Positions 60,093 to 64,000 of a DNA stretch of 64,000 bases are shown piece after piece. This stretch comes from Streptomyces sp. A012304 (GTDB lineage Bacteria > Actinomycetota > Actinomycetes > Streptomycetales > Streptomycetaceae), in NCBI RefSeq assembly GCF_026008495.1, contig NZ_BQUN01000002.1:1-64000 (forward strand). Reading direction: 5' to 3'. Position numbers and translations under genes: made by a program. The notes under the pieces were generated by a model. That model ran no database searches. It was not told the DNA's origin and was given only the letters and a program-made list of their open reading frames with translations. Position 1 is the first letter of the stretch, and each line of letters begins with the position of its first letter.

Positions 60093-61094
60093 ATGACAGT
60101 CGCCATCGACCGCGCGACCGGCAAGCGCCGCGGTGACGCGCCGCGGCCCGGCCTTGGCCGGCGCCTGAAGCACGGCTACCAGAAGCACTGGTACGCGTAC
60201 GCCATGATCGCCCCGGTGGCGGTCGTCCTCGGCGTCCTCGTCCTGTATCCCCTGGCGTACGGCTTCTACCTCACCCTCACCGACGCCAACAGCCTCAACA
60301 CGGCCCGCACCATCGGCGTCAACGAGATCGAGGCCACCTACAAGTTCATCGGCCTCGACAACTACGCCGACATCCTGTGGGGCGAGACCGCCTACGACCG
60401 TTTCTGGTCGCACTTCATCTGGACGATCGTCTGGACGGCCGCCTGCGTCACCCTGCACTACACCATCGGCCTCGGCCTCGCCCTGCTGCTCAACCAGAAG
60501 CTCCGCGGCCGCACCTTCTACCGGCTGATCCTGATCCTGCCCTGGGCCGTGCCCACCTTCGTCACCGTGTTCGGCTGGCGGTTCATGCTCGCCGACGGCG
60601 GCATCATCAACTCCGGCCTGGAGGCGCTGCACCTGCCGACGCCGCTGTGGCTGGAGGACACCTTCTGGCAGCGGTTCGCCGCGATCATGGTCAACACCTG
60701 GTGCGGTGTGCCGTTCATGATGGTCTCCCTGCTCGGCGGCCTCCAGTCCATCGACGCCTCCCTCTACGAGGCCGCCGAGATGGACGGCGCGAACGCCTGG
60801 CAGCGGTTCCGCCACGTCACCCTGCCGGGCCTGAGGTCGGTCAGCTCCACCGTCGTCCTGCTCGGCATCATCTGGACGTTCAACCAGTTCGCCGTGATCT
60901 TCCTGCTCTTCGGCAACACCGCCCCCGACGCGCAGATCCTCGTCACCTGGGCGTACTACCTGGGCTTCGGACAGCAGCCGCGTGACTTCGCCCAGTCGGC
61001 CGCCTACGGCATCCTGCTGCTGGCCATCCTGATCGTCTTCACCTCGTTCTACCGCCGCTGGCTGAACCGCAACGAGCAGCAGCTCGCGATCTGA
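60093..61094 (+). CDS. malF: Maltose ABC transporter permease MalF
   Basis: A 333-residue permease with six membrane segments (first: AYAMIAPVAVVLGVLVLYPL). The cytoplasmic EAA loop, EAAEMDGANAWQRFRHVTLP, near residue 228 contacts the ATPase (MsiK, encoded elsewhere in Streptomyces). There is no ATPase gene in this operon. It starts 62 bp after the malE stem-loop with AGAAGG upstream. Confidence 0.95.
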   Translation: MTVAIDRATGKRRGDAPRPGLGRRLKHGYQKHWYAYAMIAPVAVVLGVLVLYPLAYGFYLTLTDANSLNTARTIGVNEIEATYKFIGLDNYADILWGETAYDRFWSHFIWTIVWTAACVTLHYTIGLGLALLLNQKLRGRTFYRLILILPWAVPTFVTVFGWRFMLADGGIINSGLEALHLPTPLWLEDTFWQRFAAIMVNTWCGVPFMMVSLLGGLQSIDASLYEAAEMDGANAWQRFRHVTLPGLRSVSSTVVLLGIIWTFNQFAVIFLLFGNTAPDAQILVTWAYYLGFGQQPRDFAQSAAYGILLLAILIVFTSFYRRWLNRNEQQLAI

Positions 61095-61107
61095 GGCAGG
61101 AGTTCCC

Positions 61108-62016
61108 ATGAGCACGAGCACCGTCGAGACCTCCGCCGACGTGACCCGAGACAGCCGCGCGGACCAGCCCGGGAAGAGCCGGGGCCGGGGCAGGAGCGGG
61201 CCCCTCGGGACCCTCGCCTCCCACGGCGCCCTGACCGTCGCGAGCCTCATCGCGCTGTTCCCGATCGCCTGGCTGGTCTTCCTCTCCCTCGGCCCCGACA
61301 AGGACGACTACCTCCACCCCGGAGGCATCTGGTCCAAGATGACCTTCGACAACTACTCGTACGTCCTCACGGAGACGAACTTCTTCGACTGGCTGAAGAG
61401 CTCACTGATCGTCTCGCTGGGCACCACCGTCATCGGTGTGCTGATCGCCGCCACCACCGGCTACGCCGTGTCCCGCATGCGCTTCCCCGGCTACCGGAAG
61501 TTCATGTGGGTGCTGCTGGTCACCCAGATGTTCCCGATCGCCGTCCTGATCGTGCCGATGTACCAGATCCTGTCGGAGCTCCAGCTCATCGACACCTACC
61601 TCGGCCTGATCCTCGTCTACTGCTCCACCGCGGTGCCCTACTGCGCCTGGCTGCTCAAGGGCTACTTCGACACGATCCCGTTCGAGATCGACGAGGCCGG
61701 ACGGGTCGACGGTCTGACGCCCTTCGGCACCTTCACGCGGCTGATCCTGCCGCTCGCCAAGCCGGGCCTCGCGGTCGCCGCGTTCTACAGCTTCATCACG
61801 GCCTTCGGCGAGGTCGCCTTCGCCACCACCTTCATGCTGGACGACCAGAAGTACACGCTCGCCGTCGGCCTGCAGAGCTTCATCAGCGAGCACGACGCCC
61901 AGCGCAACCTGATGACCGCCACCGCCGTGCTGATCGCGATACCCGTCTCCGCGTTCTTCTACCTCGTGCAGAAGAACCTGGTGACCGGCCTCACCGCGGG
62001 CGGCACGAAGGGCTGA
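61108..62016 (+). CDS. malG: Maltose ABC transporter permease MalG
   Basis: A 302-residue permease, six helices. A basic N-terminus (DQPGKSRGRGRS-type) precedes HGALTVASLIALFPIAWLVF; the EAA loop is EIDEAGRVDGLTPFGTFTRL followed by ILPLAKPGL. It follows malF by 13 bp with a clean AGGAG site, so the two are cotranslated in the ABC-maltose complex. Confidence 0.95.
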   Translation: MSTSTVETSADVTRDSRADQPGKSRGRGRSGPLGTLASHGALTVASLIALFPIAWLVFLSLGPDKDDYLHPGGIWSKMTFDNYSYVLTETNFFDWLKSSLIVSLGTTVIGVLIAATTGYAVSRMRFPGYRKFMWVLLVTQMFPIAVLIVPMYQILSELQLIDTYLGLILVYCSTAVPYCAWLLKGYFDTIPFEIDEAGRVDGLTPFGTFTRLILPLAKPGLAVAAFYSFITAFGEVAFATTFMLDDQKYTLAVGLQSFISEHDAQRNLMTATAVLIAIPVSAFFYLVQKNLVTGLTAGGTKG

Positions 62017-62170
62017 GGCCCTGTCGTCGACAGACTCCCGCGCTCCTGTGGCGCGGGTGGCGGCCGCGGTGTCCTTCCGACCCCGCCGGCACCGCGGCCG
62101 CCTGACCACCTCCACCCGCTGCCGCACCCCACACACCATGACCGCACATCCCTTACGTACCAAGGACGCC

Positions 62171-63850
62171 ATGAGCCAGCAGCACTCCGCCGCACCGGCC
62201 CCCACCTCTCGGCCCGCCTCGGCCGTCGCCACCGCCGCCAAGCGCCGCGACTGGTGGCGGGACGCGGTGATCTACCAGGTGTACCCGCGCAGCTTCGCCG
62301 ACAGCAACGGCGACGGCATGGGCGACCTGGAAGGCGTACGCTCCCGCCTGCCGTACCTGCGCGACCTGGGCGTCGACGCCGTGTGGCTCAGCCCCTTCTA
62401 CGCCTCCCCGCAGGCCGACGCCGGCTACGACGTCGCCGACTACCGGGCCGTCGACCCCATGTTCGGCAACCTCCTCGACGCCGACGCGCTCATCCGCGAC
62501 GCCCACGAACTCGGCCTGCGGATCATCGTCGACCTGGTCCCCAACCACTCCTCCGACCAGCACGAGTGGTTCAAGCGGGCGGTCGCGGAGGGCCCCGGCT
62601 CCCCGCTGCGGGAGCGCTACCACTTCCGCCCCGGCAAGGGGAAGAACGGCGAACTCCCGCCCAACGACTGGGAGTCCATCTTCGGCGGCCCCGCCTGGAC
62701 CCGGGTCGCCGACGGCGAGTGGTACCTCCACCTCTTCGCCCCCGAACAGCCCGACTTCAACTGGGACCACCCGGCGGTCGGCGACGAGTTCCGCTCCATC
62801 CTGCGGTTCTGGCTCGACATGGGCGTCGACGGCTTCCGCATCGACGTCGCCCACGGCCTGGTCAAGGCGGACGGTCTGCCGGACCTGGGCGCCCACGACC
62901 AGCTGAAGCTGCTGGGCAACGATGTCATGCCGTTCTTCGACCAGGACGGCGTCCACGAGATCTACCGCCAGTGGCGCCACGTCCTCGACGAGTACGCCGG
63001 CGAGCGCATCTTCGTGGCGGAGGCGTGGACCCCGACCGTCGAGCGCACCGCCAACTACGTCCGCCCCGACGAGCTGCACCAGGCCTTCAACTTCCAGTAC
63101 CTGTCCACCGACTGGGACGCCGAGGAGCTGCGCGAGGTCGTCGACCGCACCCTGGAGGCCATGCGCCCGGTCGGCGCCCCCGCCACCTGGGTGCTCTCCA
63201 ACCACGACGTCACCCGCCACGCCACCCGGTTCGCCAACCCGCCCGGCCTCGGCACCCAGATCCGCACGCCCGGCGACCGCGCGCTGGGACTGCGCCGGGC
63301 CCGCGCGGCCACCCTCCTCATGCTGGCCCTGCCCGGCTCGGCGTACGTCTACCAGGGCGAGGAACTCGGCCTGCCCGACGTCGTCGACCTGCCCGACGAG
63401 GTGCGCCAGGACCCCGCGTACTTCCGCGGCGCCGGCCAGGACGGCTTCCGCGACGGCTGCCGCGTCCCCATCCCGTGGACGCGCACCGGCTCGTCGTACG
63501 GCTTCGGCGGCGGGGGCAGCTGGCTGCCGCAGCCGGAGAGCTGGGGCGAGCTGAGCGTCGAGGCGCAGGACGGCGTGCCCGGCTCGACGCTGGAGCTGTA
63601 CCGCTCGGCGCTGGCCGTCCGCCGGTCCCACCCCGACCTCGGGCCCGGCGAGACGGTGGAGTGGCTGCGCGCCCCCGAGGGCGTGCTGGCCTTCCGGCGC
63701 GGCGAGTTCGTGTGCGTCGCCAACACCTCCGGGGAGTCGGTGACCGTCCCGGCGTACGGCCGGGTGCTGCTCGCCAGCGGTGACCTGACCGAGGCGGACG
63801 GCGAGGCGAAGGTGCCCGCCGACACGACGGTGTGGTTCACCACGGCCTGA
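62171..63850 (+). CDS. aglA: GH13 alpha-glucosidase (oligo-1,6-/maltodextrin type)
   Basis: A 559-residue cytoplasmic GH13 enzyme that hydrolyses imported maltodextrins. Conserved regions: DLVPNHSS (I), DGFRIDVAHGL with nucleophile Asp near 223 (II), VAEAWTP with acid/base Glu near 284 (III), and VLSNHDVTRH with Asp near 345 (IV). DWWRDAVIYQVYPRSFADSN is the usual oligoglucosidase start. I choose ATG 62171 (AAGGA upstream) over the ATG at 62138. It lies 154 bp after malG in the same direction. The symbol follows the S. coelicolor neighbour of malG as I recall it. Confidence 0.92.
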   Translation: MSQQHSAAPAPTSRPASAVATAAKRRDWWRDAVIYQVYPRSFADSNGDGMGDLEGVRSRLPYLRDLGVDAVWLSPFYASPQADAGYDVADYRAVDPMFGNLLDADALIRDAHELGLRIIVDLVPNHSSDQHEWFKRAVAEGPGSPLRERYHFRPGKGKNGELPPNDWESIFGGPAWTRVADGEWYLHLFAPEQPDFNWDHPAVGDEFRSILRFWLDMGVDGFRIDVAHGLVKADGLPDLGAHDQLKLLGNDVMPFFDQDGVHEIYRQWRHVLDEYAGERIFVAEAWTPTVERTANYVRPDELHQAFNFQYLSTDWDAEELREVVDRTLEAMRPVGAPATWVLSNHDVTRHATRFANPPGLGTQIRTPGDRALGLRRARAATLLMLALPGSAYVYQGEELGLPDVVDLPDEVRQDPAYFRGAGQDGFRDGCRVPIPWTRTGSSYGFGGGGSWLPQPESWGELSVEAQDGVPGSTLELYRSALAVRRSHPDLGPGETVEWLRAPEGVLAFRRGEFVCVANTSGESVTVPAYGRVLLASGDLTEADGEAKVPADTTVWFTTA

Positions 63851-63892
63851 GCCGACGGACGCCCGCCGAGATTCCTCGCACCAACTTCACAC

Positions 63893-63920
63893 GGCCCGCT
63901 GCCTTTTCAGGTGGCGGGCC
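63893..63920 (+). terminator. Terminator after the alpha-glucosidase gene
   Basis: GGCCCGC (63893-63899) pairs with GCGGGCC (63914-63920), extended by inner CC/GG pairs around a TTTT-containing loop, and is followed by TTTAA. It starts 42 bp after the stop codon and is the clearest rho-independent terminator of the window. Confidence 0.8.
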
Positions 63921-63944
63921 TTTAACATCTGCGTCACCGCAAGT

Positions 63945-63964
63945 TTGCTGAAAGATTTCAGCAA
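63945..63964. promoter_or_regulatory. Inverted repeat upstream of the last gene
   Basis: TTGCTGAAAGATTTCAGCAA is a perfect 9-2-9 palindrome, flanked by CAAG at both sides (63940-63943 and 63962-63965). Its CTTGC/GCAAG ends resemble the MalR operator at malE. It is 27 bp before the start codon at 63992. Confidence 0.6.
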
Positions 63965-63991
63965 GTGCCTTCAGTGTCGAAGGAACCCCAC

Positions 63992-64000
63992 ATGGTCAGC
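63992..64000 (+). CDS. Start of a gene cut by the window end
   Basis: ATGGTCAGC is preceded by AAGGA 8 bases upstream, after the palindrome at 63945. Only three codons are visible. By position and operator it may be an amylase or pullulanase gene of the mal regulon, but this cannot be seen here. Confidence 0.5.

Overview
The window is high-GC actinobacterial chromosome and almost certainly Streptomyces. Codon third positions are nearly all G/C, GTG and occasional TTG starts are used, and Tat and lipoprotein signals are common. The gene content is characteristic of the genus: glnE with a GlnA2-type glutamine synthetase-like enzyme, NsrR/Hmp, efeOBU, an AfsR-like regulator, and malR-malEFG with an alpha-glucosidase. 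The order from glnE to malR-malEFG matches my recollection of the S. coelicolor core chromosome. I see no rRNA, tRNA, CRISPR array, phage or transposase. The last gene is cut by the window edge.

Layout. 0.3-4.1 kb: a drug-efflux MFS pump and an MpaB/Lcp-like (DUF2236) oxygenase face a TetR regulator, with three palindromic operators between them. 4.3-16.3 kb: mostly single metabolic genes (phytase-like esterase, MazG-like, DoxX, NTF2-like, SDR, PhoD, Rsm22, Bcr/CflA efflux, serine hydrolase, Gfo/Idh/MocA, TetR, degenerate prim-pol). 16.4-22.3 kb: iron block, made of efeO-efeB-efeU plus a lipoprotein gene, PhzF and heme oxygenase; efeO and heme oxygenase each have an iron-box operator. 22.4-27.7 kb: map, MFS, F420 reductase, small proteins and a site-2 protease. 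27.9-33.3 kb: AfsR-like regulator convergent with a DrrAB-type ABC exporter. 33.5-41 kb: panB, membrane EEP phosphohydrolase, MFS, nadE and a sedolisin protease.

41.2-45.3 kb: a three-gene operon (DUF3105, DUF305 and a protein that I read as an ADP-ribosyl-cyclase/NADase-like domain behind an eCIS-cargo-type N-terminal motif) is divergent from nsrR, which is followed by hmp carrying a perfect NsrR palindrome. 45.6-53.9 kb: glnA2, then an accessory-looking pair (Ser/Thr kinase with a large unknown C-terminus; DGQHR/ParB-like protein), then glnE. 54.4-57.2 kb: DMT exporter, LysR and PAP2 phosphatase. 57.3-64 kb: maltose/maltodextrin system malR | malE-malF-malG-alpha-glucosidase, ending at the operator and first codons of the next gene.

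Several intergenic regions carry unusual short tandem repeats: about 57 bp at 10.9-11.2 kb, 18 bp at 47.1-47.2 kb, 15 bp at 50.75-50.8 kb, and a 24/13-bp composite at 53.9-54.2 kb. A large nested inverted repeat sits at 7.0-7.1 kb. Functions are assigned from protein motifs read by eye. Start codons were chosen from ribosome binding sites and family N-termini, and alternatives are noted where they matter.
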